A stretch of 64,000 nt of DNA from Rurimicrobium sp040387755 (lineage in GTDB: Bacteria; Bacteroidota; Bacteroidia; Chitinophagales; Chitinophagaceae): assembly GCA_040387755.1 (NCBI GenBank), contig JAZKDB010000004.1, positions 124,001 to 188,000 of the forward strand. The letters run 5' to 3'. This document shows positions 18,947 to 27,591 of the stretch, piece after piece. Every line of letters starts with the position of its first letter. Position 1 is the first letter of the stretch. A program made the position numbers and the translations under genes. The notes under the pieces were generated by a model. The model ran no database searches and was not told where the DNA came from. It was given only the letters and a program-made list of their open reading frames with translations.

Positions 18947-20218
18947 TTACAGCCTGCAAAAATCTATAACTGATTGACTAAAATCACTATCAATAGGCAA
19001 TTCCGGTTTGCCGTATGTTGCCAAATTTTCTTCCCTGTTATTACCAACCGTTTTGAGAGCGTGGTTCATCTGATCTATAATAACCAGTCTGGCTTTTGGC
19101 TGAGCTTTGCTGAGTAACTGGGCATCTGAAACCCCTACCTGCAAATCTGTATTTCCCTGAATAATCAATATCGGAATATTCAGTTTTTTAATTTCAACTT
19201 GTGGATTGTAGGCAAACCATGAGATGAGGTAGGGTTGAACAGTAGGTCTGAAAATTTCCGCAAGAGCTTTATTCTCAACATTGACAGTATTCCCTTTCAG
19301 TAAAGAGTTTAGTATCTTATCTCCTTCAGCCGCAATTTGAGGGGCATTTGCTTTTAATTGCTTCCGAAGCAAATCAGCAGAATTTTCTCCCGCTCCGGAT
19401 ATGGAGATAAACCCATCTACCTTTTCTTTAGTGGCAAGGAGCATGCCTACCAGCGAACCTTCGCTATGCCCTGCTATATATATTTTCGCAAAGAGCCCAC
19501 TAACTTTAATTTTTTTTACAAATAGAATTGCATCATTAACACCATCATCAAATCGCATTTCTGTCTCTGATGTCATAGCAGCAGCACTTTCAGCCACACC
19601 ACGTTTATCATAACGCACCGAAGCGATTCCGGCATTGCTCAGAGAGTCTGCCAACATCTTATATGAATTGGCATTAACGCCTAAAACACTATTTCCATCT
19701 CGGTCTGTAGGTCCGGAACCTGCGATTATCAATACAATATTCGGTTTCCCTTTTACACTTTTGGGCATTAATAAAGTACCAAACAGACTGTCGCCCTTAT
19801 TAGTAGCTACATTAAAATTATTATTGAAAGCTGCTACCGCTTTCTCCTCTTCTGTTTTGACAGGTTGTAACAACAAGCCTGCTAACTCATTTTTTTCATT
19901 CAATGCAAGGACTATTGATAGAGTCATCTTCTCAAAATTGCCAGTATAAATGTTCTTTTCAGCTGTTTCCTTCGACAAAGTGTAGCTATTCAGTTTGCCG
20001 ATTTGCCCTTGCAAGGCATTCACCATTTCCTTGGTTTTAGCCAAAGACAATGCATTACCTAACTGTTCGGAGTACATTGAATAAATACTATCTGCATTTT
20101 GCTCATTATAAAACCGTTGAAATTTTTTAATATTAATCGCATAATGTTCTTGTTTACTCTGAGCCGATACACTAAAAAAGGATAAAATAAGCGCTGCAAA
20201 AAAAACAAATTTTTTCAT
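18947..20218 (-). CDS. Exported alpha/beta hydrolase with N-terminal DUF3887-like domain
   Basis: A Sec signal ending SVSA|QSK is followed by a roughly 100-residue domain (KIQRFYNEQ-type, GNALSLAKTKEMVNAL) resembling DUF3887, then an alpha/beta hydrolase. Visible are IAGSGPTDRDGNS (oxyanion region), the nucleophile elbow GHSEGS, an acid in GNTDLQVG and a His in MNHALK. The substrate is unknown, probably an ester or peptide in the periplasm. It is third in an operon after the DUF2089 gene and a membrane-protein gene, beginning 11 nt after the latter's stop. Confidence 0.85.
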   Translation of the reverse strand: MKKFVFFAALILSFFSVSAQSKQEHYAINIKKFQRFYNEQNADSIYSMYSEQLGNALSLAKTKEMVNALQGQIGKLNSYTLSKETAEKNIYTGNFEKMTLSIVLALNEKNELAGLLLQPVKTEEEKAVAAFNNNFNVATNKGDSLFGTLLMPKSVKGKPNIVLIIAGSGPTDRDGNSVLGVNANSYKMLADSLSNAGIASVRYDKRGVAESAAAMTSETEMRFDDGVNDAILFVKKIKVSGLFAKIYIAGHSEGSLVGMLLATKEKVDGFISISGAGENSADLLRKQLKANAPQIAAEGDKILNSLLKGNTVNVENKALAEIFRPTVQPYLISWFAYNPQVEIKKLNIPILIIQGNTDLQVGVSDAQLLSKAQPKARLVIIDQMNHALKTVGNNREENLATYGKPELPIDSDFSQSVIDFCRL

Positions 20219-20229
20219 TTTATTTATAT

Positions 20230-20781
20230 TTAAATTATTTTTTGTAAATTTATAATAATCAATTTAGAAATTGTCTCTGCCACAATAATTGCTATAATAA
20301 AAGATAAGGTGGCTCTGCTCCCTTTTACATTACAGGAAACAGAATAGGCATTATACAAAAGCGCTATCATCGATATCGAAAAAACCATCGAAATGAAACC
20401 AAAAACAATCAGTGGCGCGGTAATATCATGAGCTGTTATTGGGGTATCTTTTATAATAAAAGCTGCCAACACTACAAAAATCATTGGCCATCTCGCCAAA
20501 ACTACAGTTCCGGCTACATCTACCACACGAATCTTTGATTTTGATGAAAATCTACCTGCCACATACAAAGTGACGAAGAGGCTTATCCATGCAATAAAAT
20601 TTTCGGCAAAATAAAACCATGTAGGGCTTTTTGCCCCGATATGAACGTCAAGTGCACCATCGAAATGGCAGTGGCAAAATACTGCCAACCCTGACACCAG
20701 AATCAAAACAACCAAACCAATCCACAATGACCTGAATCCGGCAATCCGCAAAAAGGGATTAAATAGCTTTTCCCACAACAT
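20230..20781 (-). CDS. Multi-pass membrane protein, possibly Yip1-like
   Basis: This 183-residue protein has about five hydrophobic segments (for example LWIGLVVLILVSGLAVF, FIAWISLFVTLYVAG, WPMIFVVLAAFI) and a HCHFDGALDVH segment between the first two. It looks like a small Yip1-type membrane protein but I cannot assign a function. Its ATG overlaps the stop of the DUF2089 gene by one base (TAATG), which implies translational coupling. The hydrolase gene follows 11 nt downstream. Confidence 0.7.
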   Translation of the reverse strand: MLWEKLFNPFLRIAGFRSLWIGLVVLILVSGLAVFCHCHFDGALDVHIGAKSPTWFYFAENFIAWISLFVTLYVAGRFSSKSKIRVVDVAGTVVLARWPMIFVVLAAFIIKDTPITAHDITAPLIVFGFISMVFSISMIALLYNAYSVSCNVKGSRATLSFIIAIIVAETISKLIIINLQKII

Positions 20782-21059
20782 TATTCCGGTTTTTGAAGAT
20801 TTTCCAATTGATTGATAATGTCATCCAAACGATTCCGCACAGAAGGATAACTCAGTTTTAATTTCTCAGCCATCAATTTCAGGCTTCCACTACTTTTTAC
20901 AAAATCCAGAATAAACAGCTGCTCCTCCTCACTCAATTGGGATAAAATAGGTAATGAAAATGTACCCGAAACCACTGTATCGCAATGAGTGCAACATAGA
21001 CTTTGTACTTTAAGTTCTGCAGAGCAGCCAGGGCACAAAAAGGGTAGCTTTTTCTTCAT
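20781..21059 (-). CDS. DUF2089-type zinc ribbon/HTH protein, putative regulator
   Basis: The 92-residue protein has an N-terminal zinc ribbon (CPGCSAEL, CCTHCDT) and a C-terminal helix-turn-helix (SSGSLKLMAEKLKLSYPSVRNRLDDIINQLE). It fits the DUF2089 family, which is predicted to bind DNA. Being the first gene of the operon, it may control its own transcription and that of the membrane protein and hydrolase. No operator can be identified with confidence. Confidence 0.8.
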   Translation of the reverse strand: MKKKLPFLCPGCSAELKVQSLCCTHCDTVVSGTFSLPILSQLSEEEQLFILDFVKSSGSLKLMAEKLKLSYPSVRNRLDDIINQLENLQKPE

Positions 21060-21151
21060 CTATCAAAAAATAACTAAACAAAATTAATCAAAAATTGAAT
21101 ATTATTTAGTTTTTGTTGCACATTATTTACATTCACAAAATTAATCTGCCC

Positions 21152-21180
21152 AAAAAAGCCTTGTCAATATGACAAGGCTT
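21152..21180 (-). terminator. Terminator of the beta-barrel gene
   Basis: A 10-bp stem AAGCCTTGTC/GACAAGGCTT (21156-21165 with 21171-21180) with an AATAT loop is followed on the minus strand by TTTTTT. Confidence 0.85.
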
Positions 21181-21202
21181 TCACATCAAAGTGTTTCAAA
21201 AC

Positions 21203-21937
21203 TTACTTTTTCTTTTTGCTAAAATTCATATCTCTGCCAATACTTACCAACAGAAGATTTACGTTCTTGTTTGCAAAGATTTTTATGGGTTGCCCAGTAG
21301 CCGTTGTACCTACAGACTTATCCTCATTAAAGAAGTTATTGGGATAATACTGAACCTTCAATGTTGTCCCTTTAATTCCGATTCCTGCAAACAAATAAGG
21401 CATAAAAACGTTTGTGTAATCGCTAAACCACTCATTGAATTTGGTCTTTGGTAGCGCATCACTCCAGATTTTGTGTTTGTAGTGAAAAGGCAAATCCAAA
21501 CCTCCGCCTAGAAAGAAATAATTTCGCTTGGGCATATTCCCAAATCTTAATCCTACCGGAACCCCAACAGTATACACACGGTCCTTTACCGTTACATTTT
21601 GGACATCAAATTTTTCAATAAGCCCAATATTTTTGACATCCAATCCAGTATAAACTCCAATGTTTTTACTTATATTGTAATTATAGGTAAACCCAACATG
21701 AGCAAAAGCTGTGAAACGAAGGGTTCCAAGGCTTTTCGCTCCATTATCATTAATCAGAGCAGTAGAGAGTATCATCCCATCCAGTGAATTACCAAAATAA
21801 GGCTTTCCAATGGTTACCTTTTGTTCGTTGTCTGCCTTGGTGGCTGGAGATTCACTGCCTTTTGCATCCTGAGCCATTGCTGTACCCGTACTTGCCCAAA
21901 ATGTAATGGCAAGTATTGTTTTGTGTATTAATTTCAT
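21203..21937 (-). CDS. Predicted outer-membrane beta-barrel protein
   Basis: A Sec signal ends GTAMA|QDAK. The mature part shows alternating hydrophobic/polar strands with aromatic ends (FAHVGFTYNYNIS, NVGVYTGLDV-like, YFFLGGGLDLPFHYKHK) typical of 8-10-stranded outer-membrane barrels. No specific family was recognised. It is a single gene with a -7 box upstream and a terminator downstream, transcribed divergently from lon. Confidence 0.75.
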   Translation of the reverse strand: MKLIHKTILAITFWASTGTAMAQDAKGSESPATKADNEQKVTIGKPYFGNSLDGMILSTALINDNGAKSLGTLRFTAFAHVGFTYNYNISKNIGVYTGLDVKNIGLIEKFDVQNVTVKDRVYTVGVPVGLRFGNMPKRNYFFLGGGLDLPFHYKHKIWSDALPKTKFNEWFSDYTNVFMPYLFAGIGIKGTTLKVQYYPNNFFNEDKSVGTTATGQPIKIFANKNVNLLLVSIGRDMNFSKKKK

Positions 21938-21959
21938 CTATCAGTATGTTTTTATAATG

Positions 21960-21967
21960 CAAAGATA
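21960..21967 (-). promoter_or_regulatory. -7 box of the beta-barrel gene promoter
   Basis: TATCTTTG on the minus strand fits TAnnTTTG, 22 nt before the ATG. The 173-bp region between this gene and lon must also hold the lon promoter, which I could not place. Confidence 0.45.
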
Positions 21968-22110
21968 AGACGGCTACTGCTATTTTTTCAGTTTTTAGCC
22001 TGTGGCATAAGGATTGTAACCTATTATTCACCTACATATTGACCGATTGAACTGTGCTTCGTTGACAATATGTCTGTATTTTTAATTTTTCAAAAGACTA
22101 TTTTTTCAGG

Positions 22111-24519
22111 ATGAAATCAATGATAGATATGATGTTTAGCCAAAATGATCAGGAAATGGAGTTTATGCCTATTGTTCCTTTGGGCGAAGATGAGCTAAAT
22201 GATGAGGAGAAAAAGAATTTACCCACCGAGATACCACTTATTGCATTAAGAAACACAGTCCTGTTTCCCAATGTAGTCTTACCCATCACTGTTTCGCGCG
22301 AGAAATCAGTAAAAGCTATAGAATTTGCCAATGCCAATGGAAAATGGATTGGGGTACTGGCACAAAAGGATATGACTAATGAGGATCCTACGGCTGATGA
22401 TATTTACACAACCGGCACTTTAGCCAAAATTGTCAAGCAGATAAAAATGCCTGATGGCAATACTACTTTATTTATCATGGGTAGAATGCGTTTTACTATA
22501 AAGGAAATCACCCAAAGTGAGCCTTATTTCAAAGCGCATATCAATCTGATGGATGATGTTTATCCCAAGAATGATTCTGAATTTGATGCCATAATGTCTT
22601 CAGTGCGCGATTATTCAGAAAAAATACTGACCCAATCTCCGAATTTGCCCAGTGAAGCAGGAATTGTATTGCGCAATATCGAGCAACAATCCTTTCTGCT
22701 TCATTTTATAGCATCAAACATTAATGCCAAACTCACCGACAAACAAATGTTGCTGGAAGAGAATGACATTAAAACCCGTGGTGAAAAGTTATTGCAAATT
22801 CTGCAAGTAGAACTACAATTGGTAGAGCTCAAAAATGAGATTACCAATAAGACCCGCGGAGAAATGGATAAGCAGCAGCGCGAATATTTTTTGCAACAGC
22901 AACTGAAATCCATTAAAGATGAGCTGGGCGGCGACCCTAACGAGCGCGAATTGCGTGATTTGCAAAAAAGAGCGGAAGGAATGGTATGGCCGGATACAGC
23001 CAGAGACTTATTTCAGAAAAATATTCAAAAGCTGGAGCGTATGCACCCCAGCACGCCAGACTATTCTGTTATTTATAATCATCTGGACTTAATGCTGGAC
23101 CTGCCCTGGAGCACTTATACAGCCGATTCTTATGATTTACCTCATGCCCAAAAGGTGCTTGATGATGACCATTACGGAATGGAAAAAATCAAAGAACGTA
23201 TTTTGGAATATCTGGCGGTACTGAAGCTAAAAGGTGATATGAAATCACCCATTTTATGCTTTGTTGGCCCTCCGGGAATTGGTAAAACATCATTGGGACG
23301 CAGCATTGCCAATGCCATTAATAGAAAATATGTGCGTCTTAGCCTAGGCGGCTTGCATGACGAAAGCGAAATCCGTGGACACCGTAAAACCTATATCGGG
23401 GCGATGCCTGGCCGCATTATTCAATCGCTACGCAAAGTAAAATCTGCAAACCCTGTTTTTATTCTGGATGAAATAGATAAAATAGGCAGAGACCAGCGTG
23501 GAGATCCCTCTTCGGCCTTATTGGAAGTATTGGACCCGGAACAAAATTCTGCCTTCTACGATAATTACCTCGAAATGGAATTTGACCTTTCGAAAGTGTT
23601 ATTTGTGGCTACAGCCAATAGCCTTCAGGATATCCAGCCTGCTTTGCGCGACCGTTTGGAAATCATTCAGTTGAATGGTTACAGCATTGAGGAAAAAACA
23701 GAAATTGCCAAAAGGCACCTTATTCCGAAACAAAAAGAATTGCACGGTCTTAAAAAAACGAATCTGAAATTTTCGGATAAAGTGTTGCAACAAATCGTGC
23801 AGGATTATACCAGAGAAAGTGGTGTACGTGAATTAGACAGGCTTTTGGCATCTGTAATGCGTAATGTAGCTAAAGATGTAGCGATGGATCATATTGTTGC
23901 TCCTCAGGTGACCAGCGAAAAAGTTGTTGACATTATAGGCAAACCTAAGTTTTCTAACGATGTGTATCAGCGTGGGTTGCCTGCCGGTGTAGCTGTTGGC
24001 CTGGCCTGGACATCAGTTGGGGGTGAAATATTATTTATCGAGACCAACATTAGTAAAGGCAAAGGCGGTTTGACCATTACCGGCAATCTGGGTAATGTGA
24101 TGAAGGAAAGTGCTACTACGGCATTATCTTACCTCAAGGCACATGCCGAAGAATTGGGAATAGAAAATTCGGCTTTCGAAGAAAATAATATTCATATCCA
24201 TGTGCCCGAAGGTGCTGTGCCCAAAGACGGGCCGAGTGCGGGTATCACGATGCTTAGTGCATTGACTTCATTATTTACAGGGCGAAAATTGCGCAATTAT
24301 CTGGCCATGACCGGCGAAATAACGCTCCGTGGACAAGTATTACCTGTAGGAGGAATTAAAGAAAAAGTGTTGGCAGCCAAGCGAGCCGGAGTAAAAGAGA
24401 TTATCATGTGCAGCCAAAACGAGAAAGATGTGGAGGATATTAATCCACTCTTTATCAAAGGCATAAAATTTCATTACGTCAAAGAAATGAATGAAGTACT
24501 GGAACTAGCTCTGAAATAA
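22111..24519 (+). CDS. lon: ATP-dependent protease Lon
   Basis: Lon degrades damaged and regulatory proteins in the cytoplasm. Domains run in order: N-terminal substrate domain (from LPTEIPLIALRNTVLFP), AAA+ module with Walker A GPPGIGKT at residues 386-393 and Walker B FILDEIDK, then the serine-lysine peptidase domain with Ser709 in PKDGPSAG and the catalytic Lys at about 752 in GGIKEKVLAAKRAG. Its 802 residues fit the bacterial LonA type. The ATG at 22111 is used; other ATGs lie 4 to 19 codons later. It is monocistronic with a terminator. Confidence 0.96.
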   Translation: MKSMIDMMFSQNDQEMEFMPIVPLGEDELNDEEKKNLPTEIPLIALRNTVLFPNVVLPITVSREKSVKAIEFANANGKWIGVLAQKDMTNEDPTADDIYTTGTLAKIVKQIKMPDGNTTLFIMGRMRFTIKEITQSEPYFKAHINLMDDVYPKNDSEFDAIMSSVRDYSEKILTQSPNLPSEAGIVLRNIEQQSFLLHFIASNINAKLTDKQMLLEENDIKTRGEKLLQILQVELQLVELKNEITNKTRGEMDKQQREYFLQQQLKSIKDELGGDPNERELRDLQKRAEGMVWPDTARDLFQKNIQKLERMHPSTPDYSVIYNHLDLMLDLPWSTYTADSYDLPHAQKVLDDDHYGMEKIKERILEYLAVLKLKGDMKSPILCFVGPPGIGKTSLGRSIANAINRKYVRLSLGGLHDESEIRGHRKTYIGAMPGRIIQSLRKVKSANPVFILDEIDKIGRDQRGDPSSALLEVLDPEQNSAFYDNYLEMEFDLSKVLFVATANSLQDIQPALRDRLEIIQLNGYSIEEKTEIAKRHLIPKQKELHGLKKTNLKFSDKVLQQIVQDYTRESGVRELDRLLASVMRNVAKDVAMDHIVAPQVTSEKVVDIIGKPKFSNDVYQRGLPAGVAVGLAWTSVGGEILFIETNISKGKGGLTITGNLGNVMKESATTALSYLKAHAEELGIENSAFEENNIHIHVPEGAVPKDGPSAGITMLSALTSLFTGRKLRNYLAMTGEITLRGQVLPVGGIKEKVLAAKRAGVKEIIMCSQNEKDVEDINPLFIKGIKFHYVKEMNEVLELALK

Positions 24520-24538
24520 ATGAAACAACAACTTAAGA

Positions 24539-24567
24539 AAACGCCCCGAGAAATTGGGGCGTTTTTG
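24539..24567. terminator. Terminator of lon
   Basis: The stem AACGCCCC/GGGGCGTT (24540-24547 with 24556-24563) has an 8-nt loop and is followed by a T run; A residues on the left side may let it also act on the converging gene. Confidence 0.85.
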
Positions 24568-25269
24568 TTATTGAGCACTTTTATTGCTTTTGAATATTTC
24601 AACACCCAAATTGATGCCCACATGAACTGAAGGCAAGTTTTTTGTTGATTCCTCCTTATAAGGAAAGTAACGTGGCGTCTGAATGCTATAATTTGTTATG
24701 CCACTGAGCCCAACTTCATTTTTAGTTTTTATTCGATAGCCAATCCCAAAAAAGCCGCACAAAAACGGCCTTACTTTACCCTTTTTTTTAAGCGTTTTCT
24801 TCATACCTAATAGCAATTTCAGCCCAAGTACATTGCTTTCTTCTGAAGTGATGTAATTGTAGTTGTCCCCGCCACTAAAAGTAGTTCTATAATATCGGTC
24901 TTTGAACCACCAATGGCGATAGAATAATTGCCCTTCAACATAATATATTCTTTCTTTACCTAAAGAATATTTTGAATTAATCCCAAGCGTGACACCCTTA
25001 TACCTAGGAGAGGTAAACTCAAAATCACTGCCCACCCAGTATCTTACAATCCCTGCTGGATTAACATCTGCTTTTGAATCAAATCTGTATCCTAATGTAA
25101 AACCAAATGTACCTCTATTAAGTATCCTTTCAAAAGTTATAGGTAAATCTCTGCACAACAATTGTAAGGGTTGAAATGATACCGAATATTTTCCAAACTG
25201 ACTTATCTGCGCTTTATTGGTTTTGGAGCAAAAAGTAAACAGTAAAAGAAGGAACGAAAAAAGTCTCAT
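24568..25269 (-). CDS. Hypothetical secreted protein, probable outer-membrane barrel
   Basis: The 233-residue protein has a signal peptide ending NKA|QIS and strand-like segments (FGFTLGYRFDSK, YYVEGQLFYRHWWF, LGLKLLLGMKK, PFLCGFFGIGYRI). It resembles small outer-membrane beta-barrels. I do not recognise a named family. The stop codon abuts the lon terminator. Confidence 0.6.
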   Translation of the reverse strand: MRLFSFLLLLFTFCSKTNKAQISQFGKYSVSFQPLQLLCRDLPITFERILNRGTFGFTLGYRFDSKADVNPAGIVRYWVGSDFEFTSPRYKGVTLGINSKYSLGKERIYYVEGQLFYRHWWFKDRYYRTTFSGGDNYNYITSEESNVLGLKLLLGMKKTLKKKGKVRPFLCGFFGIGYRIKTKNEVGLSGITNYSIQTPRYFPYKEESTKNLPSVHVGINLGVEIFKSNKSAQ

Positions 25270-25312
25270 AGATGAATAAGATAATTATTCAAATATAAGA
25301 CTAATTCAAAAT

Positions 25313-25341
25313 CAAAGGCCCCGGAAATTTCGGGGCCTTTG
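25313..25341 (-). terminator. Terminator of the small lipoprotein gene
   Basis: A perfect 11-bp GC-rich stem (25313-25323 with 25331-25341) and a GAAATTT loop; only a weak T tract follows on the minus strand (ATTTTG). Confidence 0.65.
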
Positions 25342-25386
25342 AAAAATAGCATTTTAGCAATGCTTTTCTTGATGTTGCACTAAATA

Positions 25387-25599
25387 TTAGTGAGCAGCAG
25401 GAGCTGGAGCAGCAGCAGCTGAATCAACAGCAGGAGCAGCAGTAGAATCCATAGCAGGAGCAGCAGGAGCAACTTCTTCAACTGGAGCAACTACAGCAGC
25501 TGTATCTTCTGCAGGAGCAGCAGTTTCAGTGTTACCACCGCAAGAAGCCAAGAAAAGACCCATAGAAAGGGCAACGATGCTGATTTTTACAAATTTCAT
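25387..25599 (-). CDS. Small Ala/Pro-rich lipoprotein
   Basis: This 70-residue protein has a lipoprotein signal ending LFLASC and a mature part of about 50 residues made almost only of Ala, Pro, Glu, Asp, Val and Thr, with repeats such as APAMDSTAAPAVDSAA. Such acidic, disordered tails occur in small Bacteroidota envelope lipoproteins of unknown function. The plus strand over it is an artefactual GCAGCAGGAGC-type repeat produced by the Ala/Pro codons. ATG start; no conserved domain. Confidence 0.7.
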   Translation of the reverse strand: MKFVKISIVALSMGLFLASCGGNTETAAPAEDTAAVVAPVEEVAPAAPAMDSTAAPAVDSAAAAPAPAAH

Positions 25600-25825
25600 A
25601 ATTGTGTTTTTTTAAAGTTTAATTTCCCATTAATACCTGAACTGAAAAAAGGTAACCCAAGTTTTTGAAATATTTTTTTTTATAATTCAATTGATTCTAA
25701 AAACACTAATTTATCACTCCAAATCAAGGTAAAATGAAATTCGGCATTACCTTTGTTCTCAACGTCATTTCTCAAAAAACTTTTGACAGGAATGGGTTAC
25801 TTTTTATTAAAATCTGTATTAATCA

Positions 25826-26410
25826 GTGCAACTTTCCTTACTCAAAGAACATCAGCTGCTTGAAGGTATCGCTAATAACGACCGGAAAATAACCGAGCAG
25901 GTGTACCGCGATAATTACAAACAGGTGCAATCCTGGGTACGAAGCCGTGGAGGCTCTGCAGACGATGGTGATGATGTTTTTCAGGAAGCGATGACTATAC
26001 TGTTTCAGAAGTCGCAAAACGAAGAGTTTAGATTGAGTTGCAAAATCGGCACCTATCTGGTAGCTGTGGCAAAGTACATTTGGTACAAAAAGCTACAGCT
26101 CCAAAATCGCAGACCTGATTTTTTACCTTTTGACAGTGGTGAAGAAGATGCAAACGATAATCGTGCCTATGAGGATGATGTAAAAGTGCAGGAAGAGCGT
26201 GAAGTGCATTTTGAGCATTTAAATGCTGCAATGGAGGAGCTTGGCGAACCTTGCAGAAGTTTACTCAAGGCCTTCTACAATGAGAATAAAAGTATGCAGG
26301 ATATTGCCGGACTTTTTGGTTATACCAATCCGGATAATGCAAAAACTCAAAAATATAAGTGCCTTACGCGGTTGAAAAAACTGTTTTATGCCGCGCAGGT
26401 TAACAAATAA
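25826..26410 (+). CDS. ECF-type RNA polymerase sigma factor
   Basis: This 194-residue sigma-70 family protein has a region 2 (DDGDDVFQEAMTILFQ, then FRLSCKIGTYLVAVAKYIWYKKLQ) and a region 4 helix-turn-helix (LLKAFYNENKSMQDIAGLFGYTNPDNAKTQKYKCLTRL, described here by its ends). The start is GTG: a stop codon sits two codons upstream at 25820-25822. The gene is followed 18 nt later by a membrane protein with an anti-sigma-like N-terminus and a trypsin-like domain, which probably controls it. Target promoters are unknown. Confidence 0.88.
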   Translation: MQLSLLKEHQLLEGIANNDRKITEQVYRDNYKQVQSWVRSRGGSADDGDDVFQEAMTILFQKSQNEEFRLSCKIGTYLVAVAKYIWYKKLQLQNRRPDFLPFDSGEEDANDNRAYEDDVKVQEEREVHFEHLNAAMEELGEPCRSLLKAFYNENKSMQDIAGLFGYTNPDNAKTQKYKCLTRLKKLFYAAQVNK

Positions 26411-26414
26411 AAAC

Positions 26415-26420
26415 AAGGAG
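26415..26420 (+). promoter_or_regulatory. Shine-Dalgarno site of the protease gene
   Basis: AAGGAG lies 8 nt before the ATG at 26429. This is unusual for the window, where most genes have no such site. Confidence 0.6.
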
Positions 26421-26428
26421 AAAGAGAG

Positions 26429-27505
26429 ATGACCACTGAAAACAATACATGGAAACTGGCAGAAGCATATTTGAATAAAAGCTTGAATGCACAAGAAGTA
26501 GAAAACTTAGAGCAACTAATAGCTGATAACAAGAATTTTGCTCAGGAATTTCAGGAAGTGAGCAACATGTTGCTTTCTTTGAAAAACAATGCTGCTCAAA
26601 AACAATTTCAACAAAACCTGAGCAACATCAAAACACAAATCAAAGAAGAAGAACAGGATGCTCCGCGCAAAATATCGTTGCGCTTGCATTACCTGCGAAC
26701 AGCTGCAGTAGCTGCAGGTGTAGCTTTGCTTGCTTCTTTAGGCACCAATCTTTGGAACAATAAAACAGAATCCAATACTTCTAAATATAGCGAACTACGG
26801 AAAGTGCGCACTGAAATTGAAGGTATTAAACAATCTCAGAGCCGCATCATAAAAGTTCTGGACAATAAAGCAAACAAACCTCCAATCGAAAATAAATACA
26901 GTGGTACTGGTTTTGCCCTCAGCAATGATGGTTATATTGTTACCAATTATCACGTTACCGAAGGAGCAGATTCGTTGTACATCCAAACGCGCGATGGTAA
27001 TTATTACAAAGCTTCTACTGTCAGCTTTGATGCCAATGCGGATATTGCTATTCTGAAAGTAGAATCCAAAAAATTCAAATTCAGCAAACAAGGCACAATA
27101 CCCTATTCTTTTGCCCCTTCAAAATCAGGTCTGGGTGAACGCATCTTCACTCTGGGGTATCCTCAGGATGAGATTGTATACAGCGAAGGTTATATCAGTA
27201 GCCGCAACGGGTATCTTGGCGATTCAATGCAATATCGTCTGGAACTACCTGCAGAGCCAGGCCAAAGCGGAGCCCCCGTAATTGACGCCAACGGAACTGT
27301 AATAGGTATTGTAACCGGAAAGGAAAGCAAGAGTGTAGGAACTACTTATGCTGTAAGCTCCAACACAATGCTTAGAATGCTCAAAAATATCCCTCAGTCC
27401 AATTCAATTAATCTGCCTAAAACAAGCAAATTGGGTAAAATGAGCCGCAGCCAACAAATTGAAAAAATACAAGACTTCACTTGCGTAGTGAATGTATATA
27501 AATAA
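26429..27505 (+). CDS. Membrane-tethered trypsin-like protease with anti-sigma-like N-terminus
   Basis: The 358-residue protein has three parts: a cytoplasmic N-terminal region (residues 1-85, WKLAEAYLNKSLNAQEVENL) that looks like the helical domain of ECF anti-sigma factors, one membrane helix at about 91-108 (AAVAAGVALLASLGTNLW), and a periplasmic S1C/trypsin-like domain. The catalytic triad can be placed at His175 (NYHVTEG), Asp205 (DANADIAIL) and Ser280 (PGQSGAPV). No PDZ domain follows, unlike DegS or HtrA. Just behind the sigma factor gene, it may be a fused sensor-protease that controls the sigma factor; that role is inference. A strong terminator follows. Confidence 0.8.
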   Translation: MTTENNTWKLAEAYLNKSLNAQEVENLEQLIADNKNFAQEFQEVSNMLLSLKNNAAQKQFQQNLSNIKTQIKEEEQDAPRKISLRLHYLRTAAVAAGVALLASLGTNLWNNKTESNTSKYSELRKVRTEIEGIKQSQSRIIKVLDNKANKPPIENKYSGTGFALSNDGYIVTNYHVTEGADSLYIQTRDGNYYKASTVSFDANADIAILKVESKKFKFSKQGTIPYSFAPSKSGLGERIFTLGYPQDEIVYSEGYISSRNGYLGDSMQYRLELPAEPGQSGAPVIDANGTVIGIVTGKESKSVGTTYAVSSNTMLRMLKNIPQSNSINLPKTSKLGKMSRSQQIEKIQDFTCVVNVYK

Positions 27506-27523
27506 GCATTTCATTATTCCTTT

Positions 27524-27556
27524 AAAACCGACTTCCTCAAGAAGTCGGTTTTTTTG
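27524..27556 (+). terminator. Terminator of the sigma-protease operon
   Basis: The stem AACCGACTTC/GAAGTCGGTT (27526-27535 with 27541-27550) has a 5-nt loop and is followed by a T run. Confidence 0.9.
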
Positions 27557-27579
27557 TTATAAAAAATAAGAGAACCAAA

Positions 27580-27587
27580 TATCTTCG
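27580..27587 (+). promoter_or_regulatory. -7 box of the tcdA promoter
   Basis: TATCTTCG is a one-base variant of TAnnTTTG and lies 4 nt before the ATG. A TTTG in the preceding terminator T run is 23 nt upstream. Confidence 0.35.
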
Positions 27588-27591
27588 CATC

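Noticed and set aside
25387..25560. GCAGCAGGAGC-type tandem repeat
   Set aside because: It is the DNA form of the Ala/Pro-rich lipoprotein, not an independent repeat or CRISPR.
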